Shown here: positions 25,001 through 36,670 of the stretch, piece after piece
How the letters are laid out: each line of letters begins with the position of its first letter
How positions within the stretch are numbered: position 1 is the first letter of the stretch
Origin: Edolisoma coerulescens
Taxonomy: Eukaryota; Chordata; Aves; Passeriformes; Campephagidae
DNA: 64,000 nucleotides
Direction of reading: 5' to 3'
Assembly: GCA_013397115.1 (NCBI GenBank)
Contig: VWZW01006247.1
Span: forward strand, 496,001-560,000
Made by a program: the position numbers and the translations under genes
Notes under the pieces: generated by a model
Database searches by the model: none
What the model saw: the letters and a program-made list of their open reading frames with translations, nothing else
What the model was told of the DNA's origin: nothing

Positions 25001-28000
25001 TCACATCAATGCTCCTAAAAATTATTTGCACATAATCTATTTTCCTTATATGCATTTTGCCACAGTTGGATATTTGCCACAGATTTCTACTGAACTATTT
25101 ATCAGACATATGCAAACAAAACTTCAAAACGCATTTCCCTAGAATCACAACAACACTGAGAATGCTTTTTACATAGTCAGACATACTTGTCTATAATCTG
25201 ATATGTAAAAGACTGAGGAACAAAATCATACAAAATAAGCAACTGCAACACATTCCCAACTCCTTCAATGCAGAAACACAAACATTACAAAAGGCTTCAA
25301 GCCAACCTAACTTCAGGACAACACAGTCCTGCTCAATCCATCCCTTTCCCTGGCAGCAGCACTCAGGCCACCCATGGGGCTTCACCCGGAGCCAGACTAA
25401 GGAACTCATCAGCCATCTGAATGCTACCCCATGCTACTCTAAAGCCTGCTAGTTTTCAGCTGTATCATCATCTCTCAGATTTGGCTCACAGCACACAGCC
25501 CAGCAGGAAGAAGTTCCCTTTTCACAAGACACTTCATTACTTTGAACTCAAAGTGCTGGAGAAACCATACTTTTGGTTACAAATGTTTCTACACTTGAAA
25601 GAAAACACTCATTGAAGAAATCTTCATTAGTAAAGACTATGTCATAATACACGTGAGCAGAGCAGTAGAGCTGAAGAGAAAGATTTGACCTTAAGGCTCA
25701 CATGATTAATACAAAGCTTAAGCTGTTCAGAAAAGGGGATTTGTTTTTTGTTTTGTATATAAATGGACTTTCTGTGTCAAAATACTAATGATTAAAAATG
25801 TGTAGTGTTTGTAGTAAGGGAAAATCAAACAAAAACCAGTAAGAGTAGTGTGAACATCCACTTGCTACACAAAAATAGTTAAAAACTAAAATCTCAGACT
25901 TCCCAAAACAACACTTCCTGCTCTGACTGTTCCTCTGACACAGACACCAACATTCCTGGTGTCAGCAGGTTAGGGACTGCACATGAGCATAACCTAGCAG
26001 TACTGCTCATCAAATGAGAATACAAAGAAAAGCAAACAAAAAGGAAAGCAAATTCCTAATTGGAAAGTGGCTAGCTGTGTGTTCCTTCAACTGTCTATTT
26101 TAGTATTTACACTTCATTATTTCTACAGTTCTCTACAAAGAAAGCTCAGGTCCATGCAACTACCCAGTGATAACAGAAAAATCAAGCCACAACATTGCTC
26201 CGTGATTTATCTGGGATTCTCCTGGGAAGAAAGTGCCAAATTTGGAAACAGAAAGTGAGCATGTGTCTTCTCAGAAACTCCCCCTGTTTTGGCAGGACTT
26301 ACACAGAGGATGATGCAGATTTCCCTTTCAACTGACATCCCACCATGCCTCTTGATGAGGACTTCTGAACCTCTTCCTACACTGGACTGAAATACTGCAG
26401 AGGGATACGTAGGACAGAGTCCCCCACCTCCTGAAATGCACATGCCTTTTGTTCCTCCTGGAACAACAACAAAATAATGGAAAAACCAACTCTGTGAAGC
26501 AACAACTGGCAGTTACCCGAGGAAAACAAGTGATTTCAAGCTTACGTGCATCCTTTCCCAGATATACCCAGGTGGGTCCCCTATCTCTACTGAAAACTTC
26601 TGTCAAAGCTCTGAGGAGCACATTAGACCTCTGGAGTTTCAAATTTCTTCTAAAAGCCATGCCACCACCCAACAGCTGAACAGGTTTGGGCAGATGCCCT
26701 CATCCCCACACAACTACAGTCTCTGCAAATGCTTTTGTGGCTATTTATTGCAAAAGCAAAAATGCATTCAGAATAACTTTCAAGAGTCTTTATTTTTTGC
26801 TGTTATTATCTTGCAATATCTTTGAAAAAAAAATTAAACTCAGGTTTCAAACAAACACACAATCGAGTTCCCTCATGCTGTCTTACATTATTAGACTATC
26901 ACTTTTTCCTCTGTGTACACCCATCCCTGCTTGTGTTCCTTCCATTCTGCTTCTGCTAAGACAATGAAAATGAACCAGCTGGATTTACATTCATATTTTC
27001 ATGAATTACCATGGCTCTCAACATTTTTGGGCCAATGGGCCACTGTGAGTGTTTTAATACTTCTCACAGCTTGCCATGTATTCCTGTTATCTACCTTTAA
27101 ACATAAAACTCTCACCCATTTTCTTAATTTTCATGGTCCCAAGAATGAGCTCTGAACTACTTGTTGTAAGCTGCTGAACCATCAAACACTCACAGACCCA
27201 TCACAGGGAATGGTTATTTACTCATATATGCTCACATACCATTCATTATCTTCGAGAGCTCATCTAAGTTTGTTGTTGTTGATTTCAGGTTCTGTGAACA
27301 CTTTTCTCTAAAACTGGGGTCAAATCTGACCTCACAATATGGCAGATTAAGCAGGAAATGAGTTAAAAAGGAGCAACTCTTACAAAACTCCACCTACACT
27401 TTCTTTATGAAAAAGTACAGAACACATGTTACATCATAAAAGCACACTCACTGGCTTTTTGGTAATTGAAGGCAGGGTACTGTTGCCTGGCAACTTATCT
27501 GATTACCATTTTTTCAAGTATCACATGCACACTTAGATATGTTGCATAATAATGTCTCGCTTTTATGCAGCCTAACCCAATGGGGAAAAAAAAAAAGAGG
27601 GAGATGGGGACAGGAAAGCTACCAAAATTTATTTCTTTCTTTCCTGGCAAAAAAGTACAAGATAGTAGCTCAAAACCAGGTTGAAACATTAGTATTCCTG
27701 AATTTTTGTTCCTGCTTTTCCTGGCTTGCTGAATGTGCTTATACAAGCATTTTATTTTATCTACTTGTCTGCAAAATGACACTAATAATACCAGCCTCAC
27801 AGAGACACACTGAAAATTCATTAAGAATAGAGAGATTCTCAAATGAAAGATGCAGTGGAAGTGCTGGTGTTAGCACTTACAGCTTTTTAGTACTCCAAAC
27901 GTTGCTAAGCCCTGGTCCTTAAGCGTAGCAAATGTTCATCATTGTCATGACATTGTCCAGCCCTTGTTTCTCAAACCAAGGAAACTACATTTCTTGCATC

Positions 28001-31000
28001 AGAATGGGACACCTTCCCACTTTCTATGTCGGATACATAGCTGGGGAAAGAAAAAATAAAACAAAAAACCTACTCCCACCGCGCCGCACACAAGGCAGCA
28101 CATCCCAACTTGGAGTTGCAGTACTAAGCATTACCGCAGCTCTTGGAGTTTGTACCATGAAAATCAGAGAGAAATCAGAAAATGTGCATGCATGACATTT
28201 TTATAAATCAACATACTCTATTTACTGGTCTGATCTTTGAAAAACTAATTACACTCTAGCTAATCCATGAAAGAATTAAGAGTCGTCTTTATGGTGAGAA
28301 GTAGTGTCCTATACATTTTGGTGTTTATAATACAAACACCAAAGAGAGGCATTGCTTCCAAAAAGCTGTAACTATCTAAGAGGAGGACCTGGATTCTATA
28401 AGTTGACCTTTTGTACATGCACACATTATAAGGCAATATAATATAACACAATGAATTGCCTTCTTTCTATATGCACCTTAGTATTCCACTGCACAGGAAA
28501 TGGCTTAGCTACCCAGGGTGCTCCTAATACCATGCTAACCTCTGTCAGCTCAAGTGGCTGAGGCTGATGGTTTGGAAAGTATCTCATCTCCATAGTAAAG
28601 TATTAAGCAGCAAAGGAAAACCAAAAGCAACAACAGCCAAGCTCAATATTGCTAAGGAATCATTACATTACCTTCACAGCAGCTCTTGTCTCCCTAGTAA
28701 GACATTCAAGCATTTTTATAAACTGTGCCCTACATCCTGAAGCTCTTGTGCAAGTCCACTTCCAATTAAAAGCTTTATTGTGAGGTCTGCCTTGGAAAGA
28801 ACTGCTGGATCAAAATAAACCAAATCACATGGTATCTATCATACCACTAGGGGAAACTATACACATCTTGAAAATGCCAGAAAATACAAAAATATGTAAT
28901 TCTTCCTCTAGAACCTACTGGAAGCATCCTTACCATAAGCCTCTGCTGACACGAAATACAAAGAAAATACATGGCTCAAAGCGTCCCGTGGGTTAAGCAA
29001 GTCTGGCTTTGCTAGGTCGGTTAGCAGGCGAGGAAACAGCCAAATATACCATGATCATCAGGAACACTCTGCTGCAAGCAGAGAGAATGACTCTACCTGC
29101 AGCTCTGCATAGACACAGCCCCAGCCAAGATTTCTCAGTCCAGATTAGGCTGGTGGAGCCAAATAAGTTGGATCATCTTCTGTGCATGTATTCTGGATGA
29201 AAGAAATAAAAACAAAACAGACTGCCCATCTCCAGAAGGCACTTGGCAGTACACACAGCACTATGCCAGAGCTACCCATACTAAAGAGAGAGCTTCCCCC
29301 TTCGGAAGTACTTCACCATGCTCCCAGCAGAATCATGAAAACAGGACAGAGAGGTGCTCTGCAGAAGTTCTTCATATAGGCTACATCCAATAAACGGCAC
29401 ACCTGAGAGCAAAGATCCAGCAAGGAAGAAGTCAAACAGAAGCTTCACCACACTATGCTATCAACACTCACCTAGTGACTACTAATGCTTGGATCTTATG
29501 CCATGAAAGCAAGACAGCAGCACTTGTGGTAGGGAAGATTCCCTCAGTCATTTAATCCAGCTTTGACAGAAGCATGTGAGGGCGGGGGAGTTTTGAAATG
29601 AGGTTGTGGTGAACTCTTGTGCACTGACACCAACAAAAATCCAGAACAAAAGAAAGGGTAACACAAAACACTTCCCTCCTTTATGCAATGATTAGACACC
29701 TCTGACTTAGTAACTGATAGGTATGCTCATTCAGATATGCCTACGAACAAATCTCTAAATCTCTAATCTCAGTCTAGCTTTTATTCTGCCTCTGAGGACA
29801 TGTTAAGGAGCAGCATGCACCTGCAAAGCCTTTTAAACTCATTTGAGCTGGATTGCAAGGTGCGTAAGCTCTGGCTCACAGGAGACATTATTGGGTGTAT
29901 CATCTACAACCAGGAATGTAGTGCTCTGACTAACCAGAAAGAGAGCGTTGTTCTGAATTGGCACAGATGTTAGTAATCTGCTCCTGCAGAGCCAAAGCCT
30001 TTGCCCAGTCTGGCTTTCTTCCAAGACTTTTTGTAGTCGCCTGCACAGCCACCTTACCTAGGAGCTCAGGAACCATCTGGATACCCCTGCCTCACATATC
30101 GTAACAGAAATGTGAAAAGCAGACCAGTTCATTTCCGACATACACAGCTAACCAGCCCTCTGCTCCCTCACCCAGTCTGTAGCGAGCCTGCAGAGCTAAA
30201 GCAAGCAGCACAGTCAGCTGATAAAGCCACCAGAGAATACTGAAACACATACAGGAAGCAGATCTGAGAAGGGATCATTTACAAACCTGTACCAAGCAAG
30301 CCACAAGCAGGTAATACCTTTCATGTTGGAAAACATTAGCTAACTAGATGATCAAACTTCTTTCAAGAAGAAATCAGGAAATATACCATACTTCTTCACC
30401 TTTCACATCAAGCAAATTTTGTTTTGAAACAGAATTCCCACTTGCATTGTTCCTTTCTTTCACTCCAGAAACAACCCAGGAACACCACTGGGCACTGCCT
30501 CATCTGCAGCTATACAGGAACACACAGGACAGAAGTGACCACATGTAAGTTTGCTTGGGTGCCATTTCCCCATCTGCAAGACATGGCTCTGGCATCTGAA
30601 AGCTTAACAAGGTACTGCAACTGCTATGGAGGTAGGAAATGCTTCCTACAAAAGGATGGTGAGGAGTGGGAATAAAGGCTTTTCCTACCTCCTGCTGGCA
30701 AACAATTTATTTAAGTAATTGACCCATTTTCTACAGAACAATTAGCCCTAAGGAATGAAGCACTGCTGCCCTTTAATTAGCCATGGTGTTACCTCTCCTC
30801 TTACCATGTAATAGCAGGCTGTCTGAGACTGAAAAAAGAAACAAAACAACAACTTAATTTCATTTTCTTAAACATGGCATTTGTTGAAGGCAATCCAGAA
30901 ACAAAGAATCCTAAGGGATAATTTGCAACAATAAAATTTTCCATTATTCTATGATTTCATTATCAGAACAAGAAGGTCTCCTCCATGCCACCGCTCTTTA

Positions 31001-31794
31001 AGCCTCCTCAATATATTTTCCTCCTTTTTAGAAGCTTTTCCAGGATGCTTTCCAATCATCTTCCATGAGGAAAAACTTCTTTCTCTTGTCAGACAGTGTA
31101 ACGACAGAAAGGACTCTTTTGCCTAAAACCTAGTCAAATCTGCAGATCATTTTATTAAAATTTCATGCAGTTTCTTGCAACACAGCTCAGCAACTTGGGT
31201 AAGGACAGAAGTTATTTAGTTTAAGGAGAGTAGATGTGCATACCATGAACAAAGAAGCACAAGAAAGCACACCATAGCCAGTGAGGCAACTCCAAAACTT
31301 GCAAAGGACTCTTCAAATGAGTCTCACAGAGATGACATTTAGCGACCAATCCCATGCTGCAGAAAAAAGAGAAAACCTACAAAGCCTGGCCCCAGACTCT
31401 GCGATAAGTACGATTCTAAGGATACAAACAAGACTTGCCATCAAAGCATGTGATGATAGCAAAAAGTTGGGAGGTTCCGCCTGCTGCAGGAAGAGTGCAC
31501 AGTCTCCTCTCCTCCCCCTCATACCCCCTCCAGATCTTCTTCTTCATGGCATGCTCAGTCCTCGATTGCAGTTCATTTCTAATGCTTTGGAGGAAGGCAA
31601 AAATTAAATTCATCTGACTAATTACGCCATGAGAAGAAACACCCTTCCTGGACACAATGCAGTGCCTGGAGCAGCACTGAAACACCCGATCCGAGGACAG
31701 TCATTGTCTTAACCAAGCAGACAGGTATTAAAAGCACATTCACAATGCTGGAAAACAACTCCTCTCCCCATTTCTTGATGTGTGGGAATAAGTA

Positions 31795-31990
31795 GATCCA
31801 CAGATTACAAGGCCAAAGGGATCCCTAAATCTTCACTCCCTAGAACATCTCCAAGATGCTGAATTAAAGTATAGATTGTAAAAAAATATCTCAGAAGACT
31901 CCACATGCTATCGAGTTCACCACCTTATCCAAAAACCTCTTCCTGCCTTACACTCTAAGCCAGAAACCAGCATTTCCCTTCAGGGTTAAA
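31795..31990 (-). mobile_element. Probable ancient CR1/L3-like 3' relic
   Basis: The order CACAGATTACAAGGCCAAAG, then GAGTTCACCACCTTATCC, then CCTCTTCCTGCCTTACACTC resembles the reverse complement of old amniote CR1/L3 3' ends (with their 'aaggccagaaggga', 'gagtccaccacc' and 'tccag' blocks). The match is weak and was made by eye, so it may be chance. Confidence 0.35.
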
Positions 31991-32406
31991 TCTGCCTTTC
32001 ACTGTTTGGCACCACATTACATTATGACATTGTCAGCAAAACTGCAGAGTCCCCACTACCAGGTACCATTTCCACATGGATGCAGAGATCTAGGTTACCC
32101 TCAACCCACACGTCTGTGCTATCCAGACCTCTTGTTTTAGACCCCCTTTACAATTTCTGTAAACTGCCATGGGATCTTGTCATAAGAATTCCAAGGTCTG
32201 AACTCTCCAAGGAAGCAGCTTGTTTTCTGCCTCCACCATCAGCCCTCAGTAGACTGGGAACGGCAATACTGACCAAGGCTACGGACATGCTGCCAGAGCC
32301 TCAGCAAGAAGTTATGCAGTCACAAGCAGTACTACCTCAACTCCTGCTTGTCCCTCCATTTCCTTTCCACCAGACTATACTACATACTTTTTCAATATTC
32401 CTGTGA

Positions 32407-32440
32407 TCAGAGGATCTCAGAATGTTTCACATTAAATAAG
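32407..32440 (-). mobile_element. MIR-like 3'-end relic
   Basis: The sequence GAGGATCTCAGAATGTTTCA with the following ATTAAATAAG resembles the reverse complement of the MIR 3' region (usually gaggatctcaaagcgctttacaaa). It is short and diverged. Confidence 0.4.
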
Positions 32441-32509
32441 CTGCGTCTAGCCCTTTTGCTGAGCTTTGTTCAGGAAGCTGCTATAGCTACTAGTTAAACC
32501 AAACGATTT

Positions 32510-32610
32510 GGAGTTAAGTCTTGTGTTTCAATTTGACAATTACCTGTGAAATGCCATTTTCCTGTACTTCAGTTTCCCCTTCTACAAACAGGGAAACATC
32601 CATGTTCTTC
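32510..32610 (+). mobile_element. MIR-like core relic
   Basis: CTGTACTTCAGTTTCCCCTT followed by CTACAAACAGGG matches the MIR block 'gcctcagtttcccc(a)tctgtaaaatgggg'. The preceding 50 bases can be loosely aligned to the MIR core. It lies in the opposite orientation to the relic about 100 bp to its left. Confidence 0.5.
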
Positions 32611-33821
32611 AGTGGCAGCTTCAACACAGAAGTACGAAATTCTCAGATATATGCACTGAGAGCATGTATTTCTCAGGGAAAAAATACCTACTTTCAAATT
32701 TAGTGAAAAATCTTAATTTATCCACAGTAGCAAGCTACTGACACCTAACACAGGAAAACTGACATTTCTCCATGGAAGAAGTCATACCTTCTCACTGGGA
32801 CAAGGCACTAGAATTCAAGAAGGACCTTCAGGATGTGTCACGGGCACAAGAGTATCTTACAGACTGCCTACATGGTTTTCCTCTCTGCTGAAAGTGGCTA
32901 CAGGCATTATGGAATCCATGTCAATAAGTCTTTCTTTTCTGTTTCCTAATAACTTACAGTAATTTTTGCTTTCATGACTTCCTATTTACCACCAAAGAGT
33001 AGCTAGCCCCATCTCTAACTGATATTGTACATATATTAATGCATTTGTGCTCCTGGAAACCACAGAATGGAGCTCTTTGGGCAGTCTGTTCTTCTTGCAA
33101 ATCCCCAATGCACACAGCACCGGCAGTCACAGAGATGTTACCACCTTGCCTGTGAAAAAAATGAGCTCCTGCAGGGACTGCTTTTTTCCTCAGAAATAAG
33201 AGTAAACAGGACACACCTGTTAAATAAACAATGCCAGAGAACAATACAAAGCATTTCACGTAACAGAGCTTTACTGCATCTGCTGTGTAATTACGAAGCT
33301 TAACAAGTTTGTACATCCCCAGTAGTTTTGGACTAGCAATGTGAAATGCTCTCTAGGAAGTCCTAATGTAACGGTCCAGCTTAAGACGAGCAGGACAGGG
33401 CAGCCTCCCCAGCATCCCTGCTCCTAAGCATCCTAGAAACAATTTGCAAAACCCTAGAGTAAATGAGTAAATGGGGGACAGAAGGAATCAGATTTTCCAT
33501 TTTTCAAAAATTCAGCTATTCTGAATATTTTTCCATACCAAAAATGGAAAAAGAGCAAACATCTTGAGACTAATATAAATTTTTTAAAAATAGAAAAGAA
33601 AAAAATCTCTCATTTTCAGCTGACTGTACTATCTGTATCCCTGACCTCTGGCTTTACACACAGGAGTAATTCACAAGGTTGCAGAAAAGTCACTGAACAG
33701 ACCAGAGCTAGCCCCCACCTCCCAGTTCTGCTCTGCAAACGCTGGGCTCATTCAGAGCCATCTCCCTTTGTTTGGAATAAAGTTTTACAGAAATCGATAC
33801 AAAAAGATGTTTCGAGACATT

Positions 33822-33831
33822 TCTCTCTCTC

Positions 33832-33865
<34 letters not shown>

Positions 33866-33866
33866 N

Positions 33867-33906
<40 letters not shown>

Positions 33907-33923
33907 TGGGGAAAAAAAAAAAA
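33822..33923. repeat. (CT)n then poly-T tract, followed by a poly-A run; one N inside
   Basis: TCTCTCTCTCTC passes into an almost pure T tract (to 33905, with an N at 33866), then GTGGGG, then a run of about 12 A. The T and A runs could pair around a six-base loop. The tract borders the CpG island on its left. Its length is unreliable: such homopolymers are prone to assembly error, and the N marks one. Open frames running through it (poly-Phe or poly-Lys) are artefacts. Confidence 0.9.
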
Positions 33924-34172
33924 CCGGCACTGTCCAGTGAAAAGCAGCTTCGATTTCAACAGCCCTTCCATCCCGCTTTCCCAGAGCCCCGAAAACTTCT
34001 CAGCCGGGGTCGAGGGCTCCCGAGCACCCCCCTCGACACCCACCGCGCTGCCGCCCCGAGGAGCTGCGGAGGGTGGCGGAGCCGGCCTGCGGGGGCTGCG
34101 CCGCTCCCCGGGAGGGGGCGACACACCGATGCCCGGTGGCCCCGCGGGGCCCGCTGCCGGCAGGGAAGCTGC

Positions 34173-34201
34173 NNNNNNNNNNNNNNNNNNNNNNNNNNNN
34201 N
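34173..34201. other. Assembly gap (29 N) inside the CpG island
   Basis: The run of N falls in extremely GC-rich sequence, a typical failure point for sequencing avian promoters. The true missing length is unknown. Isolated N bases occur at 33866, 49339 and 57528; the last two are also in GC-rich DNA. Confidence 0.95.
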
Positions 34202-34262
34202 CGCGGGCAGCTCCCGGTGCCGCCGCTCGGCCCCCCCGCCCGGCCGCGGTTCGTGTCCTCAC

Positions 34263-34450
34263 CGGTGTCCATGGGTGCCCCGAGGCCGGCGGGAGGTGAA
34301 GTGTGCCAGTGACACTCGCCCGTAGTATGGATGCGGTTTCAATCTGCACATGCTCGCTCCCGACAGCGAGCCTGCCCCGCCACCTTCCCTTAACTCTTTC
34401 CGCACTGCCTCGCACTGCCTCCCCCGCCCCGCGGCGCCAGCCCCGCGCCC
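34263..34450 (-). other. TMEM229B: Candidate non-coding first exon of TMEM229B
   Basis: The exon would end at the donor CCG|GTGAGG (exon end 34263). Its 5' limit is unknown, and 34450 is only a placeholder inside the island. An ATG 10 bases before the donor (34272-34270) would open a short upstream frame. Linkage to the coding exon at 2714 is inferred from strand, CpG context and compatible splice signals, not from transcript data. Confidence 0.35.
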
Positions 34451-34519
34451 TCCCGCCGGCCTGCAGCCGGTTCCCTCGGTCTGCAGGCGGGGGGGCCGGC
34501 CCGGCGAGCCCTCCCGGGG

Positions 34520-34623
34520 CCATCGCGGGGGACGGAGCCTGAACGCTGCGGGGGAGCCCCAGGGGAGTGACCTGCGTCTCCCGGAGAACCGGACCCTGCC
34601 GGTGCGGGCCGGTGTGTGCTCAG
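34520..34623 (+). other. Candidate divergent first exon (non-coding RNA or alternative PLEKHH1 leader)
   Basis: A near-perfect plus-strand donor, CTCAG|GTGAGTG, ends a GC-rich stretch at 34623. The exon start is unknown. If real, it is either a divergent long non-coding RNA from the TMEM229B promoter or a distal alternative first exon for PLEKHH1, about 28 kb upstream of its coding exon. No coding potential was recognised. Confidence 0.3.
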
Positions 34624-35345
34624 GTGAGTGTCGGGGACACCCTGCTTTAAGAGCTCCCCAAACGCCTGGAGTGTTGGCTCCGGCCAGGAACACGATGTGG
34701 CACAGGGCGCCTTGGCTGGTGAGCCTGCAGTACGAGTTCTTCATATTTAATGCTCCAGAGAAATCCATAACAAAAACAAATAAACACACACTCCCCATCA
34801 GCTGAGGGATATAACCCGCATGCCCCCGTTGTTGGATCTGGACGCTGACAGGACATCCCTGCAGTGCAGGAAATCAAACACAGCTATCAAAGGAAGTATT
34901 TGTCCGCAGCTTCAGTATTAAAATACGGAAATATAATCTCTGCAAAATGTGTTTTTCCACCCTGAAAGATCTCTCCAGATTCAGAAAACTGCCCGAGGAA
35001 GAAAAGTAAGAAAATGAATCTGGAGCACAAGTAGTAAAAATAAATTAAAATCCTTTCTCTGGCTACGTTAACTCTTTGTCAGCCCAAAAACACAAGAAAA
35101 AATGCCTTTCTTTGGCATTAGAAATCGGGAGAGCGCAGTCCTGAACCAGGGACTGAAAGCAAACAAATTCCCCCTCTGTACCTCTGGCTTCCCTCTGAAA
35201 AAATGGAGGTAACAGCAGCTCTCTGCAGTTGGGTGTAGCTGGCTAGTGCCTCTGAAGTGCCTTATAGTCTTCAGACAAAAGTGAGCGAGGTTTTTAGTTC
35301 TGTCCATTTCCAGAGAGAGACATTAACGTATTCTGGGGCGAAATG

Positions 35346-35365
35346 GTAACCTGAAGTAACCTGAA
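35346..35365. repeat. Perfect 10-bp tandem duplication
   Basis: The unit GTAACCTGAA occurs twice in a row. It is a small local duplication. Confidence 0.8.
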
Positions 35366-35759
35366 GTGACACAAACACAGAAATGGCAATTGATCTTGAT
35401 CCCAGAGACCTGTCTTTAACCAGCACCCTGCTTTTCCTAATGAGTTACTGACTTAGGGCTCTTGTCTGATCTTCCCAGGCCTCTGATACAGTCCACATTT
35501 TCTTTCTCACAGGCACAAGGATTCCTGGTCTCTCCTACCTTCTGTAGTACCAGAAATGATGAGCTAATGTTTTTAGCAGAATAAGGATGTTTTTATGACC
35601 TCTGTTTAATGACTCAGCATTTCTGGTTTCAGTAATAAATAGTCCCAATAATGAGGCAACATCGGATCTGTGCAGGCCCCGAAGCAATTATAATGAAGGA
35701 TTCTGAAGATGTCTGGCTGCAGTGACTCTGTTAAAGGCAGGTATTCTCTTGGGAGGCTG

Positions 35760-35910
35760 CTCCTTCAGCCCCGGGCCCGCAGGGCCAGCAGACGCCGCAC
35801 ACACCAAAGCCGCCGCGGCCGTGCATAGCCCTGCCTAACCCAGGAGTGCCCGGGCTGCTGGCTGGCGTTCCCTCGGCGCTCGCCCGGGGAGCTCTGTGTA
35901 CAAACCTCTG
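35760..35910. promoter_or_regulatory. Small GC/CpG-rich patch near the TMEM229B island
   Basis: This is a compact CpG-rich stretch (for example CCGCCGCGGCCG and GCTCGCCCGGGGAGCTC) about 1.1 kb from the main island, within otherwise balanced sequence. No splice donor or core promoter element is obvious. It could be an island shore, an enhancer or an alternative start region. Confidence 0.35.
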
Positions 35911-36317
35911 TAGCTGCTCCGAGGATGCCACAATGCAGCAAACCAGCCTGTCACCGAGTCACCTGATTGCACAATCTCACTGTGAGAGCGGGAGACGCAG
36001 AAAGATGGAGCGTTTTAAAGGGGAAATGGAGAATAATGCACAGCTAGCCCTACCTCAGCAACCGAGCTGTGCAAGCTAGGGCACCACTGCGAATGCTGGT
36101 GACCTCAAGCTGGATGAAACAACCCACAATTGCTTTATACAAATTTCAGCAGAGCTGAGATGGAAAATGGTAAAATAGCTAAGGCATCTTTGATGTTCTA
36201 AGAAGGACCTTTAAAATACCGTATCCAATTAGGCAGTTAGAGAAGACAGCAGCCTGAAGCAGTGCTTATGTATTTATTGTGAAATAGCATCCTTTAGAAA
36301 GCACCATGGACCATGCT

Positions 36318-36670
36318 AGAGATATAGTCGAGAGAGCGTGAGAGAGATCATTTCACAGTGTGAGACAGCATGAATGTTTCACAGCATGAGAGAAGAGAAT
36401 GCCTTACAAGGAGCAGAGGAAAGGTCAAAGAGAGAGGAAGTAGAGAGCTGAGAGATACTCACCTACGAGAAGGAGAAATCAACAGCCAAAGATGGACCGG
36501 AAAAAAGGAGAAGCACGTGTAGGGAATATATAAATCTGCATTCTCCTGTCTAGTCACATCATGCAGAGAGAGGAAGGCGGAGGTAAGGATAAAGGAGAGG
36601 GCTCCCAGAATAAGAAGAAAGGAAGGAGGAGGCAGTGAAACAGGGTGAGGGGAATGAAGACACTGTACTG
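36318..36670. repeat. Purine-rich (GA-biased) stretch with short internal repeats
   Basis: The plus strand is strongly enriched in G and A (GAGAGAGCGTGAGAGAGATC, AGAAAGGAAGGAGGAGG and similar). Two imperfect copies of a TTTCACAG(TG/CA)TGAGA(C/G) block occur near 36350-36392. The minus strand is correspondingly CT-rich, and a GTAG|GTGAGTA donor-like site lies at about 36464 on it. No known repeat family was recognised. Confidence 0.5.

Larger units (their letters stand above)
2715..34262 (-). other. TMEM229B: Presumed 5' UTR intron(s) of TMEM229B, about 31.5 kb
   Basis: The interval lies between the TMEM229B acceptor at 2715 and a good minus-strand donor in the CpG island at 34262. I saw no convincing coding exon in it on either strand; the open frames are short and unlike any family I know. 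It holds a TguSINE1-type SINE (about 4.75 kb), CR1 fragments (6.77 and 15.23 kb), MIR-like relics (19.0, 32.4 and 32.5 kb) and an old CR1-like relic (31.8 kb). Additional non-coding exons could be hidden here. That it is one intron is inference from the two splice signals. Confidence 0.5.
33970..34640. promoter_or_regulatory. TMEM229B: CpG island, likely TMEM229B promoter, possibly bidirectional
   Basis: Base composition changes abruptly from AT-rich to very GC- and CpG-rich at about 33.97 kb and back at about 34.64 kb. A run of N (34173-34201) interrupts it. On the minus strand, GACACCG|GTGAGG gives a good donor with the exon ending at 34263. On the plus strand, GTGCTCAG|GTGAGTG gives an equally good donor with the exon ending at 34623. 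No TATA box is evident, as is usual for CpG promoters. TMEM229B needs an upstream non-coding exon on the minus strand, and this is the best candidate. The long open frames here on both strands (up to 271 codons) follow from GC bias and the N run and are not proteins. Confidence 0.7.

Noticed and set aside
27005..27060. Possible hAT-type DNA transposon end (GGCTCTCAACATTTTTGGGC)
   Set aside because: It resembles the 'ggttctcaa..tttttgg' ends of some hAT elements, but no partner terminal repeat or target-site duplication was found.
30545..30620. Another MIR-like core (CATTTCCCCATCTGCAAGAC)
   Set aside because: Only one short block matches and the flanks do not extend it, so it is too weak to list as a feature.
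33708..34798. Long open frames (up to 271 codons) on both strands at the CpG island
   Set aside because: They run through N bases, a poly-T tract and GC-biased DNA where stop codons are rare. The translations are low complexity (poly-Lys, Pro/Arg/Gly-rich) and match no known family.
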